Shown: positions 22,681 to 33,789 of the stretch, piece by piece | How positions within the stretch are numbered: the first letter of the stretch is position 1 | How the letters are laid out: each line of letters starts with the position of its first letter | Source: Zeugodacus cucurbitae | Taxonomy: Eukaryota; Arthropoda; Insecta; Diptera; Tephritidae | DNA length: 64,000 nt | Assembly (NCBI RefSeq): GCF_028554725.1 | Contig: NC_071669.1 | Coordinates: forward strand, 58,957,001 to 59,021,000 | Direction: 5' to 3' | The notes under the pieces: model-generated | What the model was told of the DNA's origin: nothing | The model's database searches: none | What the model saw: only the letters and a program-made list of their open reading frames with translations | Translations under genes and position numbers: made by a program

Positions 22681-23884
22681 CAATGTATATAAATATATTT
22701 CACTGAATTTAAGGGAAATATTGGACTCATTGCTTTTATCTTTGTAGTTGAACTCAAATCAGCTTGAGAAGATGTTTCAACCTAATCATATTGAACGATA
22801 CATTCCGCAGTCCACTAGAATAACAAAAATAATTATAAATTGTATATAGCTGGGAGGGTTCATGGATCGATTTACATTATCCCATATTATAACCGATATT
22901 TGCGGTATCCTTATATCAGATCCCTTGCCACCTGCTTCTTACACCTTAAACATGTTCCTCCATTGATTTTAATTAGAATAGCGTTACGTTTAATTAAGTT
23001 TGCACGTAGTTAAAAAGGCGCTCACGCAAACATTAATCACCCAAAGTGGCAGCACCGATATGTTTGTCCAAAGTTACATAAGTGGCACTTGTTGCAGATG
23101 TGGGCTATGCATATATGTATGTGTGTGTGAACTCGATGCGGTATAATTATTGCAAAATAAAACTAAGAGAGCACAATAACAACGAAAAACATTTGAAATT
23201 GTTCAACTCAGCTGATTGCTTAAACGCTCGTGGCTCTCCATTACCCGGTAACCTAATTTCAGCGTAAATTTTGAGAAACGATTTTTTCCTGCAACAAGCG
23301 GCTGTATCCTTTTCAAATTGCTGGCAATTCACATGCAACGAGCAGAGTCAATAGATTTGTAAACGGTGACAACACACACTCATACATACTAGCTTATATA
23401 TACGTAAAACAATTACTATTATACCTTGTCGTTGTTGTTGTTGCAGCGGTAGTTAGTTGTTTGTTGCATTGTTGTTGGTTGATTGGTCGGTTCCTCGGTT
23501 GTTTGGTTTTCAATTTTTTTTTCGTATTTTAGTGTTTCTGTGGTTTTGTAGCGTATATGCAGAAACTATCGCTGACAGCTGACAAGTAAACGCTGTCATG
23601 TTACGAGTTAAAATCAGCTGTGAATTGTTACAAAAAAAATCAAAATAGAAATAGAAAATATTCAAAGCAAGTGTATAATCACAACAACACTAGTCGCTGC
23701 AGTGACAACAGCAAATAAATAAACAAGCATATGTGGTCTCTCCTAAGTATGACTGACGATGCGGATTCCCACAAATAAAGGGTTCCGGCAAGCTACAGTT
23801 ACTGTGAGGTGAGTTTATTATATGCATATATAGGGTGTTACAGTCGAAATAATTTATATTAAAAAACATTTTACAAAATTTAAT
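22681..23884. other. Intergenic DNA, no gene seen
   Basis: Non-coding sequence with (TTG)n tracts at about 23426-23480. No gene is supported. Confidence 0.4.
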
Positions 23885-23886
23885 TT

Positions 23887-24180
23887 TTATTCAAGAGCAT
23901 GGGTAGCCATTAAGCACAAGTTTAAGGTCTTCATAGTTAACAAACATTTGACCTCTCTTACCACTTTGCCCTCCCAAAGGCCTAGGTGTGTCGTTTGACA
24001 ACCACTTATCGTACCTACCACTGAGCCATTATTTCGGCTTGGAATAGAAAAAATAAACATAGGAAGAGGAATATCAGTAGTATTTCCGATCCATGATATA
24101 GCTTTTTTCATATCTTCTTTGCTATACCAGACACTGTCATATCTATCTTTGTAATGAATTTCTTATTGTAATTCGTTTGA
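23887..24180 (-). pseudogene. Possible degraded coding sequence in two frames
   Basis: On the minus strand one frame reads HYKDRYDSVWYSKEDMKKAI, then SWIGNTTDIPLPMF, and stays open to 23887. In the last 120 bases a second frame reads YDKWLSNDTPRPLGGQSGK, then RGQMFVNYEDLKLVLNGY and ends PCS. Both look more protein-like than the background, which suggests one coding sequence broken by a frameshift. I do not recognise the family; a transposon protein terminus is the likeliest source. Confidence 0.3.
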
Positions 24181-24525
24181 ATAAATAGGCGACGAGACAG
24201 CTTAGCAAAGATTATCTAGATATTTTATTGGTTATTTGGATTTAGCTACTTTTAAGTTTTGTTAGCTAAAGTGACGTCATCATCTATTGATTTCTTGGTA
24301 CAGATCGATACTTGCTATTACTAATATAGTTGAATTGAGACACCCACTTCTTAAAAATATGGAATTTCTTTGAGGTAATGGTAAGCACTAACAATAAGTT
24401 AATATAAATATAAAGATTTTCAGGGCTGATATGAATTTTAGGACGTATTCTTATTGGCATATTCAAGTATATTTTAAAATTTTGAAATTCATTTTAATTG
24501 ATTTAACTGAGGCGATTAAATGTTC

Positions 24526-25215
24526 AAGGGGCACACCTAGTGTAATGGCCTAAAAAAAGGTGATTTTTGGGAATTTTTATTAAAAAAACTACTTTATCAA
24601 TTATTACAAAATTTTAAGAATATATTTATACATGTTTCAAGAATATACAGTGAAATTTTTGAAAAAAAAAATTAAATATTTTTTTAAGTTATAGTCGATC
24701 TCGAACTGCGCGAAAAAAAGGTGGACGAAATCTAAAAAAAAAAAAATTTCCTTAATTATCTAGTTTAAGTGTCTGTACAATGACGTACGACAAAAAAAAA
24801 ATCAAAAATGGACAATATGGCGGCTTTTTAAAAAATAGTCGAATTTAACCCAAAGTTTTGGTCGTTTTCGGCCTGCCAAAATTCGATTTTTTGATCAGAT
24901 CAAAAATCGATAGGTCATTGTACGGAGAGCTATATAAAGAACATGTGAAAAAAACTCGATAGTGATCGGATCATTTGTTTTTGAGTAATCACTGCAGCAA
25001 ATTCGGAAAATGATGTTTCGAGAAAAACGCGTTTAAAGATAAAATGATCGTTTGCACTGTTACCGAGCGGCTGCTTTTTAAATTGCCATAACTCAAAAAC
25101 TATTTGAGATATCGATTTGAAATTTTAATATGTTATTTTTAAAGGTGTAATCTACCGAAAAATGAACAAACAAAATTGATTTTTTTTTTTAAATTTCACA
25201 CTAGGTGTGCCCCTT
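24526..25215. mobile_element. TTAA-type MITE with AAGGGGCACACCTAGTGT ends
   Basis: Terminal inverted repeats are identical over 18 bases: AAGGGGCACACCTAGTGT at 24526-24543 and its complement ending at 25215, followed by TTAA overlap on the right (left flank TTCA). The length is 690 bp with no coding capacity. It contains TTTCGAGAAAAACGCGTTTA (near 25016-25035), a core shared with the other TTAA elements in this window. This fits a non-autonomous DNA transposon with TTAA target preference, as in the piggyBac superfamily, but the superfamily is inferred only from the TTAA flank. Confidence 0.85.
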
Positions 25216-25664
25216 AAAGGATATGACGTAACCGAGTTTATGATAGACAAATAGTGTAGATGATATGTATGACGTAGGTTCTTTTTATAATGTTTTTATT
25301 GTGTTACCTTAAAGTATACGTTCTTAAGAATGTTATCTCAAACTTTTATAGAGATTTAAGCAGTAGAAGCGAAGTTATAGCGTTTGGAATCTTGCTCCAC
25401 TACACAAGACAAAAATATACTTGAAACTTTAAATGGGATTATCTCGAAATCGTGTTTTTCCAAAAACGTCGTTGCGGTGACTTGGATTGCCGAAAGAGTT
25501 TTCAATCGATTTCAAGTTGTTTTTTTTTTAATTGATCGTAATCTATTTGCCGTGTCCTTGAACGATTAGAACATTATTCAAATTTTGTAACTTATGTAAA
25601 CTTGTCAACAGAAGAGTGGGATAAAGGAGTATAAAATATTATTTAAATTTAAGACTTTTATAAG
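25216..25664. other. Spacer between two MITEs
   Basis: AT-rich non-coding sequence; no gene or repeat boundary recognised. Confidence 0.4.
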
Positions 25665-26365
25665 TTAAGGCAGTAGTCTGCTTTAGAAGCCGAAAAAAGG
25701 CGTTTTTTAGCAATTTTTTTGAAAGGGAAGGAAATGATTGCGGTAAACGGAATTTTAAGACGATAGTGTACTATATTTAAGGCTTAAAAAACAATATTTA
25801 TTATTAAAAAATATTGTAATTTTTTCAAAGTTGTAAGTATTTTTCTGGAGTGCTTGGAGTCTGCGATGCATCTGAAACAGTCGAACCAAATTTTTTTTTA
25901 TTTTGTATAAGTTTCTTTTCTTTATGAACTAAAAAAATACCGAAGAAAATTCCAAATTTTTTCATTTAAAAAAATCACTTTTTTAAGAAATAAAGAATTG
26001 ATTTTAAGTTGCAAAACAATTAGTTTAAATAATACTTTTGTCCAACTTTTTTAGTTCAAATAGAAGATAATTTAATACTGAAGCTAGATCACTTTGGTTT
26101 TTTTCGATCGGACATATATTATTTTTGCTATCGCCGACACCGTTTTCCAACACTTGTGAAAATGAAAACTCGAGAAAACGCGCTTTAGAGGTCTGCCTGA
26201 GCATTCGCACCTGCTCGACGCTCGGCCACTAAAGCTGCTCTAGCTTCGAAAATATGTCGAATTGGCCTCTGGAATTTTAAAGATATATTCTTGGATAGTT
26301 TTGGAAGAGATTTAAAACAAAACAAAATAATCGATTTTTTGAAGCCTGTAAAGCAGACTATTTAA
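25665..26365. mobile_element. TTAA-type MITE with GGCAGTAGTCTGC ends, copy 1
   Basis: The left end is TTAAGGCAGTAGTCTGCTTT. The right end, complement, reads TTAAATAGTCTGCTTTACAG, having lost the GGCAG. A second copy lies in reverse orientation at 56149-56905 inside a cuticle-gene intron. Shared interior: CGAGCATTTTCGAAG-like and GAGAAAACGCGCTTTA blocks and a 61-codon frame (26025-26210, minus) that is open in both copies with about six differences. Whether that frame ever encoded a protein is doubtful. Confidence 0.85.
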
Positions 26366-26554
26366 TAAAATTCCATTTTCCTTTTAGTATGTTTGGGTGC
26401 AAGAATACAGCCCTCTGATTCGTAAATTCTGGTATAGAGTGGATAACAAGATTTAACTGGGATTTCAGTTCTTCGAATAGTCATTTTGTAGGTTAAATTA
26501 CTTTTCTGCTTCTATTGAAAGTACGGACTAAAGAGAACTTCATAATGAGAACTT

Positions 26555-26710
26555 ATTCGGAGTTGGTCTTTTTGACGGCTGTCACTCAGTTGGGTTTATC
26601 ATTTCATAATGAACAGACACACTTCGGAACAACGTTCATTGCTGACATCACGGCCCCAGTTGCTACACAAAGACGTCGAAACTTGGGCCTCTTGGCTGGA
26701 ATTTATTAAA
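26555..26710 (+). mobile_element. 5' fragment of the Tc1-like family
   Basis: Shares with the copies at 2.6 and 58.7 kb the blocks GAGTTGGTCTTTTTGAC, TTTCATAATGAACAGAC and TTCGGAACAACGTT. It then gives GTTGCTACACAAAGACGTCG and a CTTGGCTGGAATTTATT segment. Only the 5' end of the transposon is left; there is no catalytic part. Confidence 0.65.
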
Positions 26711-27529
26711 AATCAAGTTAAGCTCTTCTATACAATTTCCACTTACGCCATTTTTCGGAATGTATCCAATGCCCGCCAACGGAATGAAAGTGATACTTAT
26801 GTAATGTCGTTTTGTGTAATGTGATTAATTAAAATTGCAAAGTGATTAGCGAAATTGCATGTGGCGCGTAACTAACTAACGGTGTTAATGTGGCAGCTCA
26901 GTTAGCTGTGAATTCGCATGCAACGCATATAGACAAAACAAAACAAAACAAACAATGAAACAAAGAAATCAAGAAAACGAAAACGAAAGTGGAAATATAT
27001 TTTACGTTTGCATGCAATTTGCATTTAACGAATGCGTTATGCGAAATGCAACAGTTGGTGGCATAGTTGTATGTATGTGCACGTGCCAGGCGGTGTATTG
27101 GTGGCAGTGTTACGGGTTTTCCGTACGCACTTTGCGGACTTAAGTTCATTGTTCTCGTTTAAAAAGCCAAGATTCCGCATTCGCTTTTCAAGTGTGTAAA
27201 GGAGTACATGGAAATATGCGAATCTCGCGCTTTAATTCGCTTTTGCATCGTATTTCTACTTTCCACACTTGCTGCTGTCAGACGGTCAGAAATCGTTTAT
27301 CTTTTTTAATTTCACGCAATTTGCATTGACAGTGACAGCAAGTATGTTGCGTATACGCATGTGGTACGAGTAGTAGCTTTGCTGCCACACAGCTGTGGCA
27401 AGTGTGTTGATAAACCATGTGAAAATTGCGTGTGACTAATGCGTGTATGAAAATAACACTGGAATTATATGTACTTTTGCAGGAATGTGTATTTATTTAC
27501 AGTTTATCTTAAAAGAATTCATTCAAAAA
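26711..27529. other. Intergenic DNA, no gene seen
   Basis: Non-coding sequence, richer in GC and CA/TG steps than its surroundings between 26860 and 27440. A (CAAAA)n patch is at 26936-26955. No gene is supported. Confidence 0.4.
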
Positions 27530-28030
27530 TGAGATTTTATACTATAAATCTTCCACTTAAGTAGCTAGGAATCTACAATTTTGCATATAATAAACTTTTT
27601 GTTTACAAAGCATGGACAGCAAAAATTATAATGATTTCATGAATATAACAGATAGCTCTCATACAAACTATTGTTCAAAAACGAATTTTAGTGCTATAAC
27701 TCCGCTAGTTGAGTAGCTACAGATATGAAATTTAGTGACGTATTATTACATCATAATAGAAGCATGGTTAGTGAAAATCATAAAGATCGGGTAACTACTA
27801 CTCATAGCCCTCATACGAATTTTTGTTCAAAAATCAGTTTTTTGGAAATAATTCTTCTAGTTAAACAGCTAGGAGATTATAATTTTACCAAGCTCTTACT
27901 TATAACATAAAAATAGTGCACAGAGAAAATTACAGTGATCGGACAACTTTAACGTATAGCGTCCATACAATTTTTTTTTCAAAAATGGTAATTAGTGATG
28001 TAACTTCTCTTGTAACACTGCTAAGGGCGA
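27530..28030. repeat. Diverged tandem repeat of about 152 bp
   Basis: The block TTGTTCAAAAACGAATTTTA (27671) returns as TTGTTCAAAAATCAGTTTTT (27823) and as a TTTTTCAAAAATGGTAATTA form near 27975, a period of about 152 bp. It is each time followed by an AGCTACAGAT/AGCTAGGAGAT segment and preceded by CTCATACAAACT-type sequence. About three units are visible. It may be the inner part of an old transposable element. Confidence 0.6.
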
Positions 28031-28899
28031 ATATAAATCTATTTAAAACCGCAGTGCAAAAAAATCAATACTAACACAACCTTTAAATAGGCCAACAACA
28101 GCTATAAATCAATTACTAAGTATAATTGTATTTTTACTCATACGCAATCCATTTCCACAAACAATGTCTTACCATTAACTGCTTTCGCTTTTTTCGCCAT
28201 TAATGTCTTTGTTTGCAGGTGTTAGTGCTCTAATGCGTCGCTACAACTCGCTAACGGCAACTAATTTTGCATTTCAATTGTTCAATGGCTGGCAAACTTC
28301 CTTGCTGTCTGAGCTGTTAGGTTGTTGAAACTGAGCTACACTGAGCTGAGACGCTTAAGCTATCAGCTTACCAGTGAACACAGACGCACATACATGTGAA
28401 CATGTTTGCCATCATGTATTTGCAACATTGTTGCACGTTCCACCAACAGATGGTCAATAGCTGAGCAGACAGCGACACAGTAGCGTGTAGACATGTCAAG
28501 TTTTCCCAGAGATCAGCATTGTTTGGCAACATTTTGACTACTGATTCCCATGTGTTCAATGACCATATTTGAAAAAAAAAATACAACAATAATAGCAACA
28601 ACACAAGCTGTTATCGTCATTTAAATTGCAATTCAAAGCTCTCCTGTGGAGAAAAAACTGTCAGCCTAATGGTTTGCCTATACACAATTTATAATTATAG
28701 ATCACACTACAATGATTATCACACACGCACTCACACATAAACACACATGTAAATGTGCTCAAATATGATTTTACTAACAAGCCTTATCTTTTTAAAAAGT
28801 GATTTATAATTCCTGGTGAATGGACCAGTTGAAACATTTATACACACACTTCTTATTGGACTTTTAAAAATTGTGATACAAAATTTTCATTCAACACAT
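28031..28899. other. Intergenic DNA, no gene seen
   Basis: Non-coding sequence. The open frame on the minus strand at 28368-28604 has no recognisable family features. Confidence 0.4.
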
Positions 28900-29305
28900 T
28901 CGCTTTGGTCTTCATTACTCAAATCCTGTTTTCTGAAAAAAATTTCCTATTCTCGCAGATTGCTTATGTTACTTCATAAAATGTTTTCTAGTAACGGCAT
29001 ATTTCTATCATCTCTCTCGTTACACCAGCCGGAGTTCTTCATAAGCCTTCTGGAAGAAGTCTACACAGACCAAAGATTTGTTATTGATTGCAATGCCGAA
29101 TCAAAACAGACGAGCTTTACCTTCAGTCCCGACTACATCAAAGGAGGTTTGTTTGAATGACGTCATCTAATGATATATTTGTCCACTTGAATGAAGTGAT
29201 GGTCTTTGTTCAGCTGAAAAAGTGTTTTGAAGACAATGTAGCTGAATTGGAAAGCACCGACGATGAAGTTAAAGGTCTTTATTTATTGAAGCAAATTTGA
29301 TAAGG
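28900..29305 (+). other. Cryptic coding-like segment, two overlapping frames
   Basis: A frame ending at 29160 reads HQPEFFISLLEEVYTDQRFV, IDCNAESKQTSFTF and SPDYIKGGLFE. Its stop overlaps an ATG (ATGA at 29157) that opens MTSSNDIFVHLNEVMVFVQL, KKCFEDNVAELESTDDEVKG and LYLLKQI before TGA near 29300. Both use acidic and polar residues unlike the Phe/Leu/Lys-rich background frames. A possible splice acceptor (TTCCTATTCTCGCAG) lies near 28958. I do not recognise the protein. It could be a broken gene or a transposon relic. Confidence 0.3.
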
Positions 29306-29639
29306 AGACGAACTTTATATCTTGAAAGATAGTGTAGAAATTTAGGCCACCACAATCATAGAAATTATACTCTTCTTCTCGGGCTACACTACTAAATTGG
29401 TCGTAATCTTGTCAAAACCTAGATATCGAATAGGATGACCGAATGTAAAGACCACAGTTCCTTCTAATACTGTCTGACATTATACCGAAAATATCAGTTC
29501 ATGTCAATAAAAATATGTTTTAAATAAACTAAGTTCTTTCTTGAGAATAATATGGTCTGTTGGCAGAACTATGATCCATTTCAAAGTTCTCTACTTCTTT
29601 AAAGAAAAAAAAAACACTCAAAATTCAAATTTAATGAGG

Positions 29640-29905
29640 CATGTTTATTACTATTCTTAGCTAACAATTTTTAAGGCTTAACTCTTTCAAATGTTGGCCG
29701 CCCTACGTCTCAGATGGTCCATCCATCCATGTATGCCGATTATGTTGACCATAATAAGGTTGAACAATTTGTCAACATTGTTCAGGTGTCTTTCCAATGA
29801 TGAAATGTCAAACAATACTGAACAAAAATAACACGACATCTTGACAAAAGTACCTCTAATTGGATGACGCTCCCTTGTCCTCATATAAATAATAAAAAAA
29901 ATGTT
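29640..29905 (-). pseudogene. 5' part of a Tc1-like transposon
   Basis: Read on the minus strand, the segment gives LERHLNNVDKLFNLIMVNII, then GIHGWMDHLRRRAANI, which resembles the N-terminal part of the same transposase family as the copies at 2.6 and 33.8 kb. The upstream motif ATTAGAGGTAC TTTTGTCAAG also recurs next to the 33.8-kb copy (35366-35385). The catalytic region is missing. Confidence 0.45.
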
Positions 29906-29927
29906 GCTTTTTTGGTTGATCTAATAT

Positions 29928-30790
29928 TGGGTTGGCAAATATGTTCCGCCTTTTTGAGCTCGTATCTGACAATATTATACATCTTTGAAAGGTCTTGACA
30001 TAACCTACAAAACGACGCTATGCATGATTAGTTTGGATATTGTGTTCAACAGTTATAGACTTGTAAACATGGAGTCCACTAACGCCGAAATTCGCGCTAT
30101 TTTAAAGTTTTCCTTCGTTAAAGACAAATCCGCTAGAGAAACGTTCGGTGAGATTAATGGTGTTTTAGGGGATGGCACTCGTATCACTTCGAACTACGGA
30201 GGAATTGTTTCGACGATTCAGAGCGGGTGAAAACGACACCATGGATAAGCAGAAGACCTGTGGCGACGAATACCGATCAAATCATGGAAAACATCGAGTT
30301 AGAACGGCATGTGGCATCTCGTGACATCGCCCAGGAGATGGGAGTTAGTCACCAAATCATTTTAAACCATCTGCAGAAGGCTGGATACACAAAAAAGCTT
30401 GATGATTGGGTGCCGCATGATTTGGCACAAAAAACCTTGTGGACCGAATCAAAGTCTTCGATATGCTGCTGAAACGGAACGAACTCGACCCATTTTTGAA
30501 GCGGATGGTGACTGGCGACGAAAAATGGATCACATATGACAATATCAAGCGAAAACGGTCGTGGTTGAAGGCCGGTGAATCGTCCCAAACAGTGGCCAAG
30601 CCGGGATTGACGGCCAGGAAGGTTTTGCTGTGTGTTTGGTGGGATTGGAAGGGAATCATCCACTATGAGCTGCTCCCATATTGCCAGACGCTTAATTCTA
30701 CCATCTACTGCGAACAACTGGACCGCTTGAAGCATACGATCGACCAGAGCAAAAAAACGGAACTTAATATATTGATCAATGCTGGAGGTA
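29928..30790 (+). mobile_element. mariner transposon, irritans-type, 3'-truncated
   Basis: The 5' terminus ATTGGGTTGGCAAATATGTT is like the terminus at 63.6 kb. The transposase starts at the ATG at 30070 (MESTNAEIRAILKFSFVKDK) and continues in shifted frames. It includes a helix-turn-helix stretch (DIAQEMGVSHQIILNHLQKA), the linker WVPHDLAQK and the first catalytic motif MVTGDEKWITYDN. Then follow AKPGLTARKVLLCVWWDWKG and a segment ending YCEQLDRLKHTIDQS. It breaks off before the second catalytic Asp (normally FHQDNA) and before the third. At least two frameshifts are present (about 30190 and 30440), so the element is dead. Confidence 0.88.
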
Positions 30791-32214
30791 TCATAATAAA
30801 ATTTAGTAAACAAAATTCTCAAACATTTTTTTGATTAATGTCAAAACTGTTATATATAACCACAATAGTGGTAGTAGTTCGAGTTTGACGGCTATTGCAA
30901 CAAATATATTAAACTTACGAATGCATGTATCAAAGGATTTACCTATCGCGAATAAATCTATTTGCACCACCTCCAACTGTCATACGCTGACTACTTCCTG
31001 ACTAAGTACAAAATACAAAAAGACTTTGTAAATATATAGTTTAAGTGGCACAGTATTTTTACTTGAAATACACAAACACCAACTCACATATACTTTATAT
31101 ATATATATATGTATATCAACGTCGAAATGCGGCTTGAATAATATTTATTTGCACTTGCTTAGTATATATGGACTTGCTCTCGGGAAAACTGTAACATAAA
31201 ACAAGTTCCCATTCCCGATATCCAGCGCTGTAGTTTTATTTATGGATTGGCTGCGACATAAAAAGAAAATTAATAAAATATGGAAACCGCTTCGGCGCGC
31301 AACAACGCAAAACCAGACAATTCACCCCAACCAAGTTGAGCCAAGTCAAGCCAAGCCAACCGGACGTTATGAAATTTCCCACTTTTCCAGCAAACAAGAA
31401 GCATTGCGACTGCGACCAAAACGGCTTTTACCACTTTTCCATTTCATTGTGCGGCCGCAGCAACACTGCCTGCCTTGTTGCTTGCCACAAAGCCATGTTG
31501 TTGTATATGTATTTGTTGGTGTGCTGATTGGCGTCTTATTTACTGTCACCAACGAGTTTTCGTTAGAAAAAAGTCTCCGAAGTGCGTAATAAATTTCATT
31601 TTCAATCACTTTGGTGTGGCAAATACGCACTTTTTGTTTAGATGTGCAACAGCTTGGTGGCAAGAGGTTGCTGGTGAGGCAGTTAGGCCAAAAATGTGAA
31701 ATACCAAAAATACTCGCATCTGAAAAATGCGCCTTCCATGGCTACTTGACTGGTTGGGTGGACAAAAATGTGAAAAAGGGTACAAAAAGACATGGGCGCC
31801 GCCTTACGCCCAGTAGGTCAATGTGAAGGACAATAGGTGGAGTGTTGTTATTTTGCACTTTTGCGCTTGAAGTACCCAAATAAATGCTTGTACAAGTATT
31901 TTTCAATAAATAAAATTGAAATGGTTTACTATTAGGGTGTGTTTGAAAGTGGTTAATGCTATAGTAAATACGTCACAACTCGTTTTTAAACACTTTAAAT
32001 CTCACACCAGAGGTTCCCTAAATGAAAGTAAGATTTTCACCTACTGGATAATTGACTATTACTATAATGTTCCTTATATTAGCTATATATATATATATAT
32101 ATATAGTTCCTGTTACTCCTGCAAGGAGCTCAGGGCCACGATTTAGCTATAAGCATGGTAAAAAATTCTCCCTAAATTGTATTAAGATATCTCACGTAAT
32201 AACAAACTTGATAT
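30791..32214. other. Intergenic DNA with simple repeats
   Basis: Non-coding sequence. It holds (TA)n tracts at 31095-31110 and 32084-32105 and a CCAAGTCAAGCCAAGCCAA patch (31341-31359). Several overlapping frames at 31240-31830 have no recognisable domain, and they overlap on both strands, as expected for GC-richer non-coding DNA. Confidence 0.4.
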
Positions 32215-32760
32215 AGACCAAAATGTAAACACTAGCTAAAACGTAGACAAAGCCCTGCCTAAGGTCATTGACCTCGACCAAAATGTAAATAAATCCCTGT
32301 CAAAGGTCATTGACCTAGGTTCAAAATGTAAACAAACTCCTGTAAACGATCAAAGGTTTGTTTACACTATGGTTTGAGGTCAATGACCTTTGACTGGGAT
32401 TTGTTTACATTTTGGGGGAGGTCAATGACTTTTGTCCAATTTTGTTGAGGGGTTATTTGAGATCATTTCAAATTGTTGAAATTTGGGACGGTTATATGTA
32501 CTAGTCGTTTCACATATTAAGAGGTTACGACAGGTCAGGATTGCTTCAATTTTGTGGACTCACGTGATGCCAGTATTTGTTATATATTGGGGTGACACGT
32601 GAAGTCCGATTTATGTTTTCGTTTTTGGTTTTCCGTTGTTTATATTTTGAAGGGTATGTTATTCTACATTTTATGAGTATATGTCAAGATTTATATTTTG
32701 AGGAGTCATGTGAGCTCCGAGTTAATATAAAGATTGGACTTCTCAATTTAAAACATTTAT
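32215..32760. repeat. Minisatellite with EcRE-like palindromes and TTGTTTAC sites, copy 2
   Basis: The same unit as at 21.9 kb, here in two opposite halves meeting near 32345. Perfect palindromes AGGTCATTGACCT are at 32262-32274 and 32304-32316 (42 bp apart), AGGTCAATGACCT at 32377-32389, and a one-mismatch copy at 32419-32431 (again 42 bp on). TTGTTTAC is at 32358 and 32401, and its complement GTAAACAA at 32328. Degenerate units with CACGTGA (32562, 32597) follow to about 32760. Confidence 0.88.
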
Positions 32761-33240
32761 GCCGAAACTGTGGCTGTTGAAAACATTATTGCTAGTAAGT
32801 CAGCACTTTTATTACCTTTACTACATTTAAAAAATATTAATTCATTTTTCGCATTAATTCAGACATCACAAACATGACAAGGGCGTAACGTTGTTGTCGT
32901 AAATATCTCCAGCTTTGTCAAGACGTGTCTAATTAAGTTGTTAGTTCCGTTATAGGTATAATGCCAAGTTGTGGCACTGCCAAAACTTATTGAATAAATT
33001 ACACATTATTACCTCGCCAAAACTATAAAACAAAATGAATTCGACTAATTTACTTTCACGCATAAATTAAATATTTGGCAGCTGAAACACATCAATTATA
33101 TTTCCCTGCGTTTGGTAGTAGGCCAAATGGCGTAAAAATAGCAAGTAATTAGACATTTATTTGATAGTGGGAAACGCCCAAACTGTCTTTGGTTGGATTT
33201 TAAATGATTGAAATGAAAAAAAAAGAAAAGGTGAAAAGAA
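32761..33240. other. Intergenic DNA, no gene seen
   Basis: AT-rich non-coding sequence without recognised features. Confidence 0.4.
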
Positions 33241-33755
33241 AACAAACAAGGAAGAGCTAAGTTCATGTGCAACAGAACATTTTATACTCTCGCAATTTCA
33301 TTAGTTTATTATTTTAAGATAACCCACAATTCGAGGCACATATTCGGCATAAAATCCTCTATAATAGCGAAAATCATTATTTATAGTGTATGGAAGCTGG
33401 GATAATTCCTGGACCAATTTCAACTATATTTGCCACCAAGTTATATTATATCCAAGACTATATGCTCATTTAATTTTGCTAAGATATCTAACATACTAAT
33501 CAATATACTACTATGTAAGTCCACCGGAAGTTTGAAAATCCGAATATGAGGTATATGGGGGCTAGCGAAAATATTAACCTGATTTTGCCCATTTTTGGCA
33601 CAGACGTACACCGTTCGCAGAAACACATCTCCTTTGATTTTTTTAGAATATCTGAGAGATTTACTGATGCTTTTAGAAAAAAAAATATTATGAAACTTCG
33701 AGGTCCTTATTTTCGATATCGGGGGCCTTGAAAAGTTATAGTTCAAAACCAGCAC
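33241..33755 (+). mobile_element. Old relative of the TTTTATACTCTCGCAA family
   Basis: Begins AACAAGGAAGAGCTAAGTTC, then CAACAGAACATTTTATACTC and TCGCAATTTCATTAG. The body differs from the young copies and is closest to the split copy at 15.15-17.0 kb (TAATTCCTGGACC, GCCACCAAGTTATATTATAT, ATATGGGGGCTAGCG). It stops near the Tc1-like fragment that follows. Confidence 0.7.
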
Positions 33756-33789
33756 GTGAAATTATCTGTTCACTGAAGCATTCTCTCAA

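Noticed and set aside
30349..30822. 157-codon minus-strand frame
   Set aside because: Antisense shadow of the irritans-type mariner transposase.
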